Of a stretch of DNA of 64,000 bases, positions 11,606 through 23,539 are shown piece after piece. The stretch's first letter is position 1, and each line of letters opens with the position of its first letter. Source of the DNA: Siphonodentalium dalli (taxonomy: Eukaryota; Mollusca; Scaphopoda; Gadilida; Siphonodentaliidae); NCBI GenBank assembly GCA_032622095.1, contig CP136064.1:192727948-192791947 (forward strand), read 5' to 3'. The position numbers and the translations under genes are program-made. The notes under the pieces were generated by a model. That model saw only the letters and a program-made list of their open reading frames with translations, was not told where the DNA came from and ran no database searches.

Positions 11606-11933
11606 AATGTCTAGAATGAGTTTGTAAACCAAGTCTGTTATAGGGTGTCTGTCATTTGCAGAATGAGGTCCCAAGAGGCCCCGAAATTGACAGATGACAC
11701 ATTGCATAATCGAGGTTCCCAATGGGTGCACATCACAATATTCATCATCTGGGAACTTCAATCTGGTTCTATGTCTTCCATAGCAGATGAGGCCATGCAG
11801 AATGAGGTCCCCAGAGGGTGAATTTGGTGATGCTAGCCCGCTATGTGGCATCGCATCACTAAATTCACCCTCTTGGGACCTAATTCAGCAAATGACAGGC
11901 ACACTAAACTCAGGCATGTTGTAAACCAATTGT
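11606..11933. mobile_element. foldback MITE, family M2 (GAATGAGGTCCCC), copy 1
   Basis: Inverted ends: TTTGTAAACCAAGT on the left is roughly mirrored by TTGTAAACCAATTG on the right, and GTCTGTCATTTGCAGAATGA by TTCAGCAAATGACAGGCACA. The inner phrase 'gaggtccccagagggtgaat' recurs at 40978-41000 and 60005-60030. It is non-coding. Confidence 0.7.
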
Positions 11934-12129
11934 TGTTGTCAAAGGTTGAAATTTTATCCACCGTTTAATAAAAGAATAAATCATACTTGATAGCTTCTTC
12001 ATCTGTTCCATCAACATACTCGAGGAGATCAACGATGATGCTCTGGTCTGTGTGTGGATGTGTGAATACTTCCTGATGATCTGGTATCTCTCGAACTTGG
12101 CTTAAAAAAAAAAATCAAGTTGTCATCTA

Positions 12130-12826
12130 TCTATACTAATAAAACTCAATTTTGTTTGTTTGTCTACTTATAGGCAACCAAGTGTATCAACCATCAGAGC
12201 TGAAAAATTGTATATTGGGTTAATTTGACCCGGGGATCGTTATTAGATAGGTGCCATTCACCTCAGATGTCTTGAAAGGGCACTAATTAATATGTTTTTT
12301 GTACAATATATTTTGTCTAGAGGCGCCCAGACAGTTGGATTATCGCAGCTGAAAATTTGTACATATTGGCAATTCGACCCAGGGAATCTTATTAGATATT
12401 GACCTCATAATTATGTCTTCCAATCTGGTCAGTGAAATTGAAACAGGAGGATAAATTGACCCATAGAGTGACATGGGATACACCTCGATGCTGTTTCTTC
12501 TTAAAGGGACAAATATGAGCAATAAAGAGCATTTCTTATCAGCTTAGAAGATATACATGTACAATATGTGGGGAAATTGGTGCACAAAAGTAAAATGACG
12601 CGGGAATGTCAAGTGATAGGTGCTGTTGACCTTAAATGACTTAGAGGCACTAATAATTAGCAATAAAGAGCATTTATTATTAATTTAAAAGATAGATGTA
12701 ACTTTATCTGGAGAGTTGTGCAATAGGCGCTGTTCACCCCAGATGACTAATTACTATTTAAAATGACTTGAAGGCCTCTCATAAATTACATATTCTAAAC
12801 CCGAACAACGCCAGGTACCCAGCTAG
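12130..12826 (+). mobile_element. non-autonomous Helitron-like element
   Basis: Begins TCTATACTAATAAAACTC after an A and ends CCCGAACAACGCCAGGTACCCAGCTAG before a T, given here as two pieces: CCCGAACAACGCCAGG and TACCCAGCTAG. A 5' TC, a 3' CTAG and insertion between A and T are Helitron hallmarks, and the ACAACGCC-AGCTAG tail is typical of animal families. The 3' hairpin has decayed. The body holds three or four diverged sub-units around 'gctgaaaaattgtatat', 'gatcgttattagata' and 'ggtgctgttgacc'. No Rep/helicase frame is present. Confidence 0.65.
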
Positions 12827-13029
12827 TAATAAATAAAAGGAAATGATGACACACTGTGTCACACACACCTACTAATAATACTTACTATTGTTCACTGAAA
12901 CATCCAATTTATTCCAATAAATATCTAAATGGCAAATAAAAATCAAACTAGCAAACATTTTGAGAACTTGAAATTATAACTGCCACTGAGCACAAACCAG
13001 GCACAGATTGAAATTTACATCAGATTACC

Positions 13030-13235
13030 TACATTATTGCCCTAAATAATCGACTCCTTAACCACAGCAGAATTATGGGTAACTTTTCAGGATTTAGTCG
13101 GAAATATGGCTTGTTGTCATTCATCGGAAAGCTCTCTCCGATGAATGGCAACAAGCCATATTTCGGACTAAATTCTGAAAAATTACCCATAATTCTGCTG
13201 TGGTTAAGGAGTCAATTATTTAGGGCATTACTGTA
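13030..13235. mobile_element. TA-type foldback MITE, family M1, copy 2
   Basis: Same arms as 9675-9891, with outer ends TACATTATTGCCCTAAATAA and GGGCATTACTGTA. It is non-coding. An 86-codon frame across it is an artefact of the palindrome. Confidence 0.85.
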
Positions 13236-13469
13236 TTTGTATTACTGTAAATATAAAAATACCTCATGTCCTCAACTCCTGAAGGAAGATCCACTACAAA
13301 GGCTCCACCAAATAGAGTTCTCTGTTCCATTGTAGATTTAACTAGAAAAGACAAATGAGATCAGAGTACATTACAAGCTTGGAATTTTAGAGAGAGTTAT
13401 TTAAAGACTAGCAAGCAGGTAAATGTGAACAAAATACATAAGAGTCTGTAAAAGCATCACCACTAGAGA

Positions 13470-13830
13470 AGAATGTTCAAGGTTCTTATATTCATTATGG
13501 ATAGTTCTCCAATTAAAAAATTTCACATGTTGAATCAATGTTATGTAAAAAAAAACTGTTACAGTGATTTGTCAACTAATCACTAATCGTGTAGCAAGTT
13601 CAAATATTTTAGTCTGAAAATGATTTCCAGATTATTTTTCAATGCTTTGACCTTTTCCAATGTTTGCCATCCATTTTTTATTAAATTTGGTATCTTAATG
13701 GACTAATTAGACTTTTATTGGTAATTCCACTGTTTACATAACCATGATTTTGACATGTGAAATCTCTTTATTGGAGAGTTATTAAAATTTAAAATAAATG
13801 ATAGTTGTTCTACAGATTTTTATTTTATTT
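13470..13830. repeat. dispersed repeat M3, copy 1
   Basis: Shares 'tagttctccaatt', 'ctgttacagtgatttgtcaa', 'ttcaaatattttagtctgaa' and 'ccaatgtttgccat' with the reverse complement of 58240-58510. Its own ends are partly inverted (ATAGTTCTCCAATTAAAAAA versus TTTATTGGAGAGTTATT), so it is probably a diverged foldback MITE. Confidence 0.6.
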
Positions 13831-13839
13831 TGCATGAAC

Positions 13840-14865
13840 TCACTTCAAAGTCCCGATCTTTAATGTCACACATATTAAATACGACTGCAACGATGCAAAA
13901 CATAGTGGTGCAGCGCGCATCACAATCATCATGGAGTTATGTGAATAGTCATAATTTTGCACCATAGACCTGCTGCGGTTTTGAACTTTCAGGAATCTGT
14001 TAAGGTGGTTGTATGAGCATCCCAAATAGCCCAGGACAAGTGTATTTCAGAAGAAAGCGAATGAGACCAGTGTAGGCTTGTGGTCTCACCTAGAGCTGTT
14101 GGGCACATCCTTAAATTTCTTTAAAGAAGGCCAAGGGTTTTGTTTGCCTGTTTAAATATATAGACCATGTGCATATTCCAATTCCGGTCTTTTATTATGT
14201 TTACTCCCAAATATTGAATAGGATCCACCAGGGTTAGAGATGATTCTTCAAGTCTATAATTGCTTAGAATAGTTTCCTCTATCGGTATGCGATACAAGTG
14301 CATGATGTTGCATTTTACAGGTTGGAAATGCATTCCCAATTTCCTTGCCCATGAGCCGAGATGATCAATTTCATGTTGGAGCTCCAGACAGTAACAATCA
14401 TCTGCGAAGTGTCTAATTTAAGATGAAATTCCTTGCACTATGTCATTACGGTACTATATATGCTGAGAATAACAGCGGTCCCAATCGGTCCCTGTGGGAC
14501 TCCAGATACCACAAGGGAGCAGGAAGACTTTAATACTGCAATTCACAACTGTTTACGGTAACACAGGAATCCATCGTAAAATGATAGGGAGAATACAACA
14601 GTTATTGCCTCCTCGATATGCAGAATGAAGGCGTCAACTTGTTTCTTTTATCTAGCTTGAAATCCCAATCGTTGATGTGAGCAAGTTGGGTCTAACAATC
14701 TTTTACGGAAAGCATGCTGTTTATCTGAGATGATCTTCTTCTCCTCAGTCAAGTGATGCATGATGTTATAAAACACAGTATGTTACAGCATATGCAGATG
14801 AGTGAAACTTGATGATCGTTTACTGGTTTTCCTAGGTAGCTCTCATCTTTCTTGAGGAGAGGACA
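13840..14865 (-). pseudogene. LINE reverse transcriptase remnant
   Basis: Read on the minus strand in three frames, the sequence follows the order of a CR1/Jockey-type non-LTR reverse transcriptase. It shows a VSLICICCNIL block (about 14800), HHLTEEKKIISDKQHAFRKR (about 14730), VSGVPQGPIG (about 14480, the SGVPQG palm motif), DPIQYLGVNIIKDRNWNMHM (14220-14160), and QANKTLGLL followed by WAIWDAHTTTLTDSLKVQNR (14030-13970). Frameshifts and stops break it throughout, and the YADD stretch is not legible. It is a dead partial copy truncated on both sides. A family M1 MITE starts immediately beyond its upstream end. Confidence 0.85.
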
Positions 14866-15082
14866 TACAGTAATGCCCTAAATAATCGACTCCTTAACCA
14901 CAGCAGAATTATGGGTAACTTTTCAGGATTTAGTCTGAAATATGGCTAGTTGCCATTCATTGGAAAGTTCTCACTGAGAGCTTTCCGATGAATGGCAACA
15001 AGCCAAATTTCAAACTAAATCCTGAAAAGTTACCCATAATTCTGATGTGGTTAAGGAGTCGATTATTTAGGGCATTACTGTA
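14866..15082. mobile_element. TA-type foldback MITE, family M1, copy 3
   Basis: Perfect outer ends TACAGTAATGCCCTAAATAA and TTATTTAGGGCATTACTGTA. The arms are the same as in other copies. It directly abuts the LINE remnant. Confidence 0.9.
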
Positions 15083-16140
15083 ATTAGCGGAATTGAAAAT
15101 GTTTTATCACCATGGTTCTACACAGCAGTATTTGATAGGTAACATGCAGATCACCCTATCATGTGAATGGACCTAGCTTACATTGTAGACTCAAATATAA
15201 AGCAATGAGCAGGATGGAAATTTTTTATGAAATTAATAAACATGCATGCACGTTTATTTGGAACACTAGAGTAGCCTATTTGCATGGTTCGATCTATCCC
15301 GAAATTGAAGTATGTTGGGAATTATATTGTGTAGCCAGAGTAATCATGCATATGCTGTTCTGTAAAAATCCTGAAGTAAAATGCAAATGCATCCCTTTCA
15401 AAAGATTTCATGAGGTCCGTTCATGAGATACTCTAAAACAGAACCAATAAAGAGCGTTTCTTGCTGTCATTCGGAGACACCAAATATGAAATGTCGTTGT
15501 AAATAAATCATTGTTAAATTGTTACGGTATCTATTCAGCCCTCGATGATGTCATCTTCAAATCATTGCTTTGTGGTGGTTTGTTGTTAGTATATGTTACC
15601 TGTTTTGGTTTGAGGAATGCATTGTTTTCATTTAATGTCTCTCGCATTTCTTGATACACAATGCTACCGGCTGATCAAGACAAGTTGGCCCGAAATTACC
15701 AGTGGGATGAGTGGTCTCTGGCCCAAGTCGTCACAAATCCAATTCCAACAATCACCTTTGGAAGTGACCCACCTTCCAGTCCCTGTACCTTTAGTCCCAG
15801 GCTACTGTACCTTAGGACACCCAGAACAAAAAAGCCTGTTCTCCAATAGGCCTACATGCTACCCCCATACCATAGAACATATTGGCATAAATACTTAAAA
15901 TAGGCCCACTGTAAGTGTAACTATTGAGAATGAGATGAAAAAATACATGTATGGGTCATTCTCATGAAAGCGTATAGATTCGTTTTGAAAAATAAAAAAA
16001 TTCAAACTATTCAACAAGTTCTATTTTTATCCCCAGTGAAAAATCAGATATGTGACCAGCAAGCTATCGATAGTGGCGCACTGTGACACTCTTTATCTTG
16101 CAGACAGGAAACGTTCTTAGAAGATGACGCAATAAACAAT
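15083..16140. other. unassigned sequence with open frames, not assigned
   Basis: Open frames at 15163-15426, 15617-15898 and 15661-15849 (the last starts MLPADQDKLARNYQWDEWSL) have no recognised domain and no flanking splice signals. The last has protein-like composition, and I cannot support it further. Confidence 0.3.
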
Positions 16141-17594
16141 GTCAGTGGTGTTACTGCACAATGGTGCCCCATGAGGTACATGTAGTTCTATGCGTAAGGT
16201 GTACACATTCCGTGTATTTCTACAAATAGATTAGTTGTGTTAACATAGAATTGTGATGACAATTTGCACATTAACTGGCCCATGGAATGTTGAACCAGCA
16301 CCATACACTCGAGAATGCGTAAAGTGGGTCAATATTTGAGTACCCATGTTCTGATGGCTCTGAGAATACCAGCGGTATGTGACATTTCACCAACTGTAAG
16401 GGAGTGACTATACATTGTCTGTCTATAAGTGCACACTTCGCAAAAGCAGCTCATATGGGAAATATTTATAAATGATTAATCACAGGTAACACCACTGACA
16501 AAAAGTAACACCACTGACGCCGATTGTAACACAAATGACATTCACCATTTTGGCCTTTATTAACAGCCACGTACAATCGTATGGAAACAATGTTTATATT
16601 TTTTATGTTTGGAGTCGTTCCAATATTAACCCATATTAAAGGGTCTAACCACCATACATCTACATGTATTTCTCATACACAAGGCTATGGAATGCTGTTT
16701 CACATAACCATTTAAAGTGTGCGAACAGGTCCATTCGACCAAACTGAATGAGAATCTGTGTCATATAGTAGACCAATTCTTTGTTGACATAACCTGCTCA
16801 TACATTTACTCAAATATTTAACCCATGTGGCCTTCTATCTGTGTGACATAAAACACAAGCCATGCACGGTGGTGCAATGCAAGGTCTGGTGTTATGAGAA
16901 TAAAATGACCCAGGTTTTCGACAACAATAAACATATTCCTTTTCTGCAAACAACTCTTAAGATTTAAGATGTTCAAGTTATAAATTGTGTCAATTAAGTT
17001 GCATCTATAGTAACACCACTGACATGGTAACACCACAGACATTTCAACAAACAATAAAATATACATCCCTTTGCTTTATACTAAGGTTGTTTTGTTTGCA
17101 TAAATTTTAAATTATATTCCTCATTTTACAATTTTATGGTGCTTTTGTGGGCAAATTGTGATAGCATGCCTGCATATGGGAGTTAACACCACTGACTAAA
17201 AAAGATACAATTTTTAATTAACCTGTTTTGATGGTTTATATCCACTTTAGATAACCTTCTGGGATATTTCAAAACTCCCCCATGACTTTCAAGAATGACT
17301 GCAACAGAACTTAGCAAAGATCAGTAATTCTACTCTCAACTGTTTTGTATTACCATAAATAATAATTAGATTTTGGTAACACCACTGACCACTTTCCGTT
17401 GTACAACACCGTCACTCAACCCACTACAAAAATCAGAACCTGATGTGGTGTCTATATATTTTAATATGAATATTGACTATAGAAGAATAACTTTGGGTGT
17501 AATATCAACAGACACTATCCGCGCTTTGTTTTCTTTTGGGTGTTGCTAAATTGAATGTTCATTGTTCAATGTTTGCACAGGTAACACCACTGAC
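16141..17594. repeat. cluster of the 14-mer GTAACACCACTGAC
   Basis: Copies lie at 16141-16154 (inverted, exact), 16486-16499 and 16505-16518 (exact), 16526-16539 (12/14), 17010-17023 (exact), 17027-17040 (13/14), 17183-17196 (13/14), 17376-17389 and 17581-17594 (exact). From 17010 onward the main copies are about 173, 193 and 205 bp apart, and the intervening DNA is not itself repeated. There is no coding. The cluster ends about 200 bp before the hAT element. Confidence 0.85.
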
Positions 17595-18356
17595 TTCTGG
17601 TTAGTTTGAAGGTTCATAAATACGCATAGATAAATGGAAGATGGAGATAGATCCTGATAGATCATGTTATTTTATACAACGGACTCCACTTTCATAAAAA
17701 CGGAACCTTGTTCCATTGTACATAAAGCAGCAATTTTGAAAATGGAAATGAACATAATATATACGGCATACGCTTTTTGGAGAATGACCTGTATACAGGG
17801 GCGGATTTAGCCTGCCGCACGTGCTGCTTGAGCGGTACTCAGATAATATATTTTATAGTTTATAGAAATCACCACCAAGAGGCACAACCTGAAGGAACTG
17901 AGTATAAGACTACCAATTAATAAAACATTAAACAATGTTATATGATGCCAACCTGTTTATAAGTTGGTGCCCCCCTGATGTGGCTCTTTGTATTCGATTT
18001 CATTGAGTGTGATAACCATATCATTGGGTGTCAACCCTTGATGAATGATGTCTCTACAAACATTGCTGTAATTGGCACCAATCGGCTTTTATGCATAGTT
18101 AACACAGGCAGTTCCCTCAATCCCCTGTAGTGGTATCTATAGCGGGGGATAAGCACATTTCGCCTGGGGCATATATACACACTTGGACACATTTATTGCT
18201 TCTTACCATATGGGCAGGTGTCCATTTGTGGTTTTCTATCTCTGTGGAATGAGAATTCCCAGAGTTTTTCTATGACAGGTGCTTGTCAGCAGCCAGCTTT
18301 CGCCCTTGTACATTGTATATCTGCGTCATTTTGATTTTGATAGTTTATCGAGCAAC

Positions 18357-21104
18357 ATGAAACGAAACGCCTCAACAATGTTGAAGTACTTTAGACCAAA
18401 AGTTAGAACAGGAGCAGAAAATGATGACAAGCCACCAGAAACTAGTGAAATAATAGCAAAAGTCACTAACACCACCACAACCTCAGATGTGGCGATTGAC
18501 TCAAGTCATGGTGGTTCAAACTACGATACAGCTGATCGCTCCAAAACAACAGGTATGCAATATTTTGTTTATTAAAAATATAACTCTTGTTGTATACACA
18601 CTATTATTTAATAATCTTTGTTCAAGAATGGATATCAGAAGGAAAAGAAATATAAATTAACTTTTGAAATTTATTATTTTTCGTGTTTCGGAATAACATG
18701 CAAATACAATTTCGTTGTTCAACCTCTCTTAGAGTACATATCATGTACATTAATGTCAGTACCAAAGGTAAATCTAAAGTACTAAACTTTCATATCTTAT
18801 TTTGTAAATAAATTACTTTTCAATTAAATCCTATATCTCTCTTATATTTTCAGATTCTCTGCCAGATAGGAACATTGACATTGCTGAATATAAGAATTAT
18901 GGGAAGTCCGTCACACCAGCACAGAAATACAACTTTATCAACAACATCTGGAAGCCAGGACATCAATACAACTTTCCAATTGGTGACGGTGGGCGCCGTT
19001 TCAACGACAAATGGTTCACTGAATTCCCATGGTTGGCTTATTCCAAGGAGGAGGAAGGAGCATTTTGTGTGTATTGTGTTATGTTTGGATTACCTACAAC
19101 AGCCAACGATAAAAAACTTGAACGATTGTACAAGAGACCGTTTAGAGAGTGGACAACTGCATTAACGCGATTCAGGACACATGACTCAAAATGCAGTATG
19201 CACGCGACTGCAGTCGTGGCAATGCAAAATTTCATTCAGGTGCAATCTCAGAAAATTCTTCCAGTTAGTCAGCAAATAAACTCACGCAACAAGGAAATTG
19301 TCAGCAAAAACAGAAAAATATTGAGTTCTATAATCGAATCAATATTATTTTGTGGTCAGCAAAATATTGCTCTACGAGGTCACAGAGACGACAGTGAACA
19401 TATTTCTAAGGGAAACCCAACGGGTAACTTTCAGGCTTTGCTAAAATTTCGCATCGCTGCAGGAGATAAAACTTTGAAACATGTCCAAAAAATGCATCTT
19501 ATCGCTCCAAGACAACACAGAACGGACTCATCACCTGTATAGGCTCGTATGTTTCAAACAAGTTGATTGACGAAATCAAATCTGCTGGACAATTTTCAAT
19601 TTTGGCCGACGAAGCTCGTGACATTTCAAACAAGGAGCAGTTACCAGTTGTGATAAGATTTGTTAATTCTGAAGGGAAAGCTTGCGAGTACTTCATGGGA
19701 TTCCTTGATGTTTCCAGTGGGACGTCAGGAAAACTGCTAAGTGAATCTATTCTTGAAGCTATTAAGTCGTGGGGGCTTGATATGCATATGTGTGTCGGCC
19801 AATGCTATGATGGAGCGTCGCAAATGAGTGGACCATATAACGGCACGGCGGCACTTATAACACAGATATACCCACTGGCTATTTACACACACTGTGCTTC
19901 CCATCGATTGAACTTATGTGTTATGCAATCGTGTGACATTCAGGCGTTTAAAAATATGCTAGGCACACTCAAGGAGCTTAGTATGTTTTTCAACTATTCG
20001 CCAAAACGGCAAACATTCTTTGAGGCTGAAATTAAAAGGCAGACACCGGAGTCAAACTTTAAAAAACTTGTTGACTGTTGTAAGACTCGCTGGGTCCAAC
20101 GTATTGATGTCATGGAGGTGTTCACAGACTTAATTGGGCCGATTGTCACCACTCTTAGTTGTATGAGAACCAATGCCGATCGAACGTGGAATAGTGAGAC
20201 AGCTATCAAGGCAAATGGACTATTTCACGCTATCACAGACAGCACATTTATAATTTCCTTTGTAATAGCAAGAGAAGTACTTGCATACACAAAAGGCATA
20301 ACAGTGAAGCTGCAAGCAACTTATTTGGACATCGTAAAAGCCTATTCCGAAATTTCTATAATTATTGACACACTGGCAAATGTGCGGGAAAATATTGACT
20401 CATATTTTTCAATATGGATGCAGCAAGCTACTTTTCTTGCGGAAAAGGTCGGAATTGACTTGAGCATTCCCAGAGTTTGCGGACGACAAAAGCATCGTGC
20501 AAATGCAGTAGTTGCTGGAGAGCCAACAACAGTAGAGACACATTTTCGGATAAACATGGCAATACCATTTTGTGATCAATTCTCAAATGCATTGAAATCG
20601 AGATTTAGCCAGGAGGCGAAGAACTCGGTAAAAGCATTTTGTATTGTTCCGTCTCTTCTGGCTAGTGTTCCAAAGTCGTCCTTCGTGAAAGATGTCACCA
20701 ATTTTGCAGAACGATATGCCTTGTACATGCCTTCTATACAAACGCTCAAATCAGAGTTGGATATGTGGCACATGCTTTGGTCATCTAAAGACACAGTTAA
20801 AAATGTGCCACACACCGCAACCAGGACGTTGGAGAATATGGACGAACAGTTATTTCCAAATGTCGCGCGTGTGTTGCGCATTTTGGTTACAATGCCCATC
20901 ACATCCTGTGAATGTGAGAGATCTGTATCCACTTTAAGGCGCCTGAAGTCGTATATGAGAGCAACTATGGGAGAGGAACGGCTGAATGGTCTTGCTCTTA
21001 TGCACACGTACCCCAATATGGACATATCTTATCCGGACATAATTGACGACTTCGCAAGGAGACATCCTCGTCGTATGTTATTAAAGGACATTGTGCTTGA
21101 TTAA
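18357..21104 (+). CDS. hAT transposase (TTF/DUF4371 type), two exons, one frameshift
   Basis: Cut-and-paste DNA transposase of the hAT superfamily, expected to act in the nucleus on the surrounding element's ends. Exon 1 is 18357-18552 and starts MKRNASTMLKYFRP. This ATG is chosen over an in-frame upstream one because hAT and ZMYM relatives often begin with such an LxxFF-like tail. An intron follows with GTATGC at 18553 and TTTTCAG at 18853. Exon 2 (18854-21104) shows a TTF-type zinc-finger region (WFTEFPWLAYSKEEEGAFCV, then CVYC). A DUF4371 catalytic region follows: ILADEARDISNKEQLP, VGQCYDGASQMSG, the CxxH motif in THCASHRLNL, and an RW motif in KTRWVQRIDVM. The C-terminal hAT dimerisation block reads MPITSCECERSVSTLRRLKS. 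Total length would be about 810 residues, normal for the family. One frame change occurs at the A6 run 19487-19492, where one more A would keep the frame. It is either a recent inactivating deletion or a sequencing error, since no other lesion is seen. Confidence 0.88.
18553..18853 (+). other. intron of the hAT transposase
   Basis: 301 bp, AT-rich, beginning GTATGC after ACAACAG and ending in TATCTCTCTTATATTTTCAG. Joining the exons restores a continuous frame (phase 1) into the zinc-finger region, which supports the intron. Confidence 0.75.
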
Positions 21105-21654
21105 ATATAATACAGGTATTTTTAATTTATATTACATGACAACTAAGTCAAACTCAGATTGATGATAATATTAGTGTCATTTTATTAGTTTCTGTTAAAT
21201 TCAAGCATGCCATTCCAGAATTCCAGATAACAAAATGAGAAATTCACACACAAAATTTTATATATTATTATTATTACCTGAAATTGCCGTTGGAAATTCC
21301 TGAAATACCTGAGTGGCCATAGGTTTATGTCCAAAATTAATTTCTTTCCGGGAGAGCATAATTGTAAAATTTGAACTTATTTTATTTGTTACTGATCATT
21401 ATCCCAAGGGTATATTAGCTATTTCGCTACCGAAAAAAAAACCAGCGAAAATGATCTAAACTGAGTTATAAATACAACCATAGGCCCGGAATTTGATTTC
21501 AGTGCATCATATTTCTAAAATTTTCCCGGGGGATGTCCCCAGGACACCCCAACAACGGGAGGGGGGCACCCCCTCCCGTACCCTCCCCCGCTTGGCCTAC
21601 GGCCAAGATGGTCAGCAGCACTCAGTTCCACCTTCTAGATCCGCCCCGGCCCTG

Positions 21655-22695
21655 GTATATGAATGTTTTGACTATTTTGTTACATCAAATCAGATCAAAT
21701 CAATATGACAATACGAGAGATAATTATAAAAATGTTAATATTCTGCTGGGAGTATCTGTTCCTGAATTTTAAGATCCCCACCCCACTCCCAGTCCCATAA
21801 CGTTGACAAACTGACAACGTCCCTGGGCTGGACAATACATACCTTCAAATTTCACTTCAGAGTTGGCTTAATTTTGTAATTTGTGATAAAACGGGATAGC
21901 GATAACTGTCGATCATTCAGCTTGTGGTGGCATTTATTTTATGTCCCTTGATTTCACAATCGTAGACTCGTTGTTGGTCATTGTGACTGATTTAATGCGG
22001 CCAGAACCAGAATTTTGCGGAAATTTAAATCCAAATAGCCAGAGTATAGAGTTACCTTCCCTGATCCAACTTTTGCAAGTGCTCAATGTAGAGTTATCGA
22101 ACCTGAAGTATTCAACCGGGCGAGCGATCCGACGATTTTCGAGTGCCACTCAGACACCAAATTATAACTTGTCGAACGTTGATACAATCCCAGAAGCTTC
22201 CTAAAGGTTGTAATGATACCCTATTATATTAATACACCACCAAATCTTGACAAATACCCTTTAATTAAGCCATGTTTTGACGCAACATCATTGTTTTGCA
22301 TATCCAATTTTCGTGCAAGTACCAGCTGCAAGTATCGGGGCACACTAAAAGTTGTAGTCTAAGTCCGAGGTCGAGGCCAGTAAAAGGTGTAGTTGGGATT
22401 TTAAATTTCGTTTATTGTCGTTAATATAATTCCAATAATACTGAATTTTGGTTTGTGGTAAGCTATGCCAATTACAAATAAAAGAAATTAAAAAGATAAT
22501 TTGTTAGTCTTATATTTCAACTTTTATCGACATTTTTCGTTCTCCAGCCCACTAACAGTTGGAGTTGGATTCAGCCGCCAATTAGGTGCTAATTGGATTA
22601 AGGCAGTGGTGGGTTATATGAAGATCAAAGTGGGAATAAAAACAAAAATGACTTATGTTTATTTAACAATTATATTTATATAAAGGTTTAGCAAT
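21655..22695. other. unassigned non-coding sequence
   Basis: Open frames on both strands at 21934-22204 overlap each other and show no family signature. No repeat copy was found in the window. Confidence 0.4.
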
Positions 22696-22715
22696 TTTAA
22701 AGTCGCCGTCGCGAA
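22696..22715 (-). repeat. 20 bp inverted-repeat partner of 27839-27858
   Basis: TTTAAAGTCGCCGTCGCGAA is the exact reverse complement of 27839-27858, 5.1 kb away. Such a CpG-rich 20-mer is unlikely twice by chance in this AT-rich DNA. It may mark the ends of a large element or two copies of a short conserved site. Confidence 0.6.
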
Positions 22716-22829
22716 GTTCATATTTTACTCATTTCCCCGCTTATTAAACCAACAGAGTCGTTCTGAGAACGAAATTAATCGTCCCAAGATTAGCCGCTAT
22801 CAATTCGCATTCCATGAAACCCCCTGGCA

Positions 22830-22900
22830 TGCGCACAGCTCTATAAAACGAAAACAACACATTGGGTGTAATTTATTTTTGATCCGTGACGTCATTAATC
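22830..22900. promoter_or_regulatory. TATA-like and CRE-like motifs
   Basis: TCTATAAAACG at about 22840 and the palindrome TGACGTCA (CRE consensus) at about 22887 sit in a short CpG-bearing stretch. No downstream coding exon is identified, so promoter function is speculative. Confidence 0.2.
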
Positions 22901-23124
22901 ACCTTGCGGCACTCTGTTGACATTGTGTTATCGAAATCGGTTTCTGCATGGTTTTGTTTTAGTTCACAAACATGTTTTGTTTTCGTTGGAAATCGTGAAT
23001 TCGGAATGGATTTATGTGTGTAATAAAATATTGAATAATACGACATGAATTATTCGCGTGGCCAACAGCTCCGGAGTAAATGTGTACATATTTGGACGAA
23101 GTTCGTGTGTCACTGTGACTGTCA

Positions 23125-23215
23125 GAATAGGACCACAGTAGATCATGCCATGAATCTCTACTCCCGTGCCGCTGGAGTAGGTATTCGTGGCATGATCTAC
23201 ATGTAGGTCCACGGG
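23125..23215. repeat. short foldback
   Basis: GTAGATCATGCCATGAAT is mirrored by ATTCGTGGCATGATCTAC, with inner CTACTCC/GGAGTAG, making a roughly 85 bp hairpin. It is non-coding. Confidence 0.7.
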
Positions 23216-23539
23216 AACTTCAAAATTTATTAACTTTCAACCTATTGTTGATATGAAATGCATGGGATACGTGACCGCTTTCGCAGATTTCTGCTTTCAA
23301 GTCCCACAAGAAGAGTACGAATTACGTTTATGGCAGAACTATCAGAAAGGCTTCTTGGGTGGCTATGCTGTCTACGTATCTGCATGTATCATCTTTGTGA
23401 AAATGATTTTAATATGATCAAACAGTGAAATACAGATCTATACAGTATACTATGGCTTCTTCCATTCGTTGAGTTGAAAAGGTATTTACTGGAGTGTTAT
23501 TACGCTAAATAATATAATATCTATGTTCAGGGTAAACAC

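Larger units (their letters stand above)
17796..21654 (+). mobile_element. hAT transposon carrying its own transposase
   Basis: The left end CAGGGGCGGATTTAG (17796-17810) is mirrored by CTAGATCCGCCCC at 21635-21647, followed by GGCCCTG to 21654. This is the CAGGGGCGGAT-type terminus common in animal hAT elements. The interior encodes a two-exon hAT transposase on the + strand. The 3' subterminal region (21530-21610) is GC-rich with 'cctcccgtaccctcccc' and 'ttggcctacggcc', and a relative lies at 59840-59930. No clean 8 bp target duplication is present. GTATA occurs on both outer flanks (17791-17795 and 21655-21659), which may be chance or a decayed duplication. Confidence 0.75.

Noticed and set aside
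16141-17594. CRISPR array reading of the GTAACACCACTGAC cluster
   Set aside because: The repeats are only 14 bp with irregular 3-450 bp spacing and one inverted copy, and the window is animal DNA.
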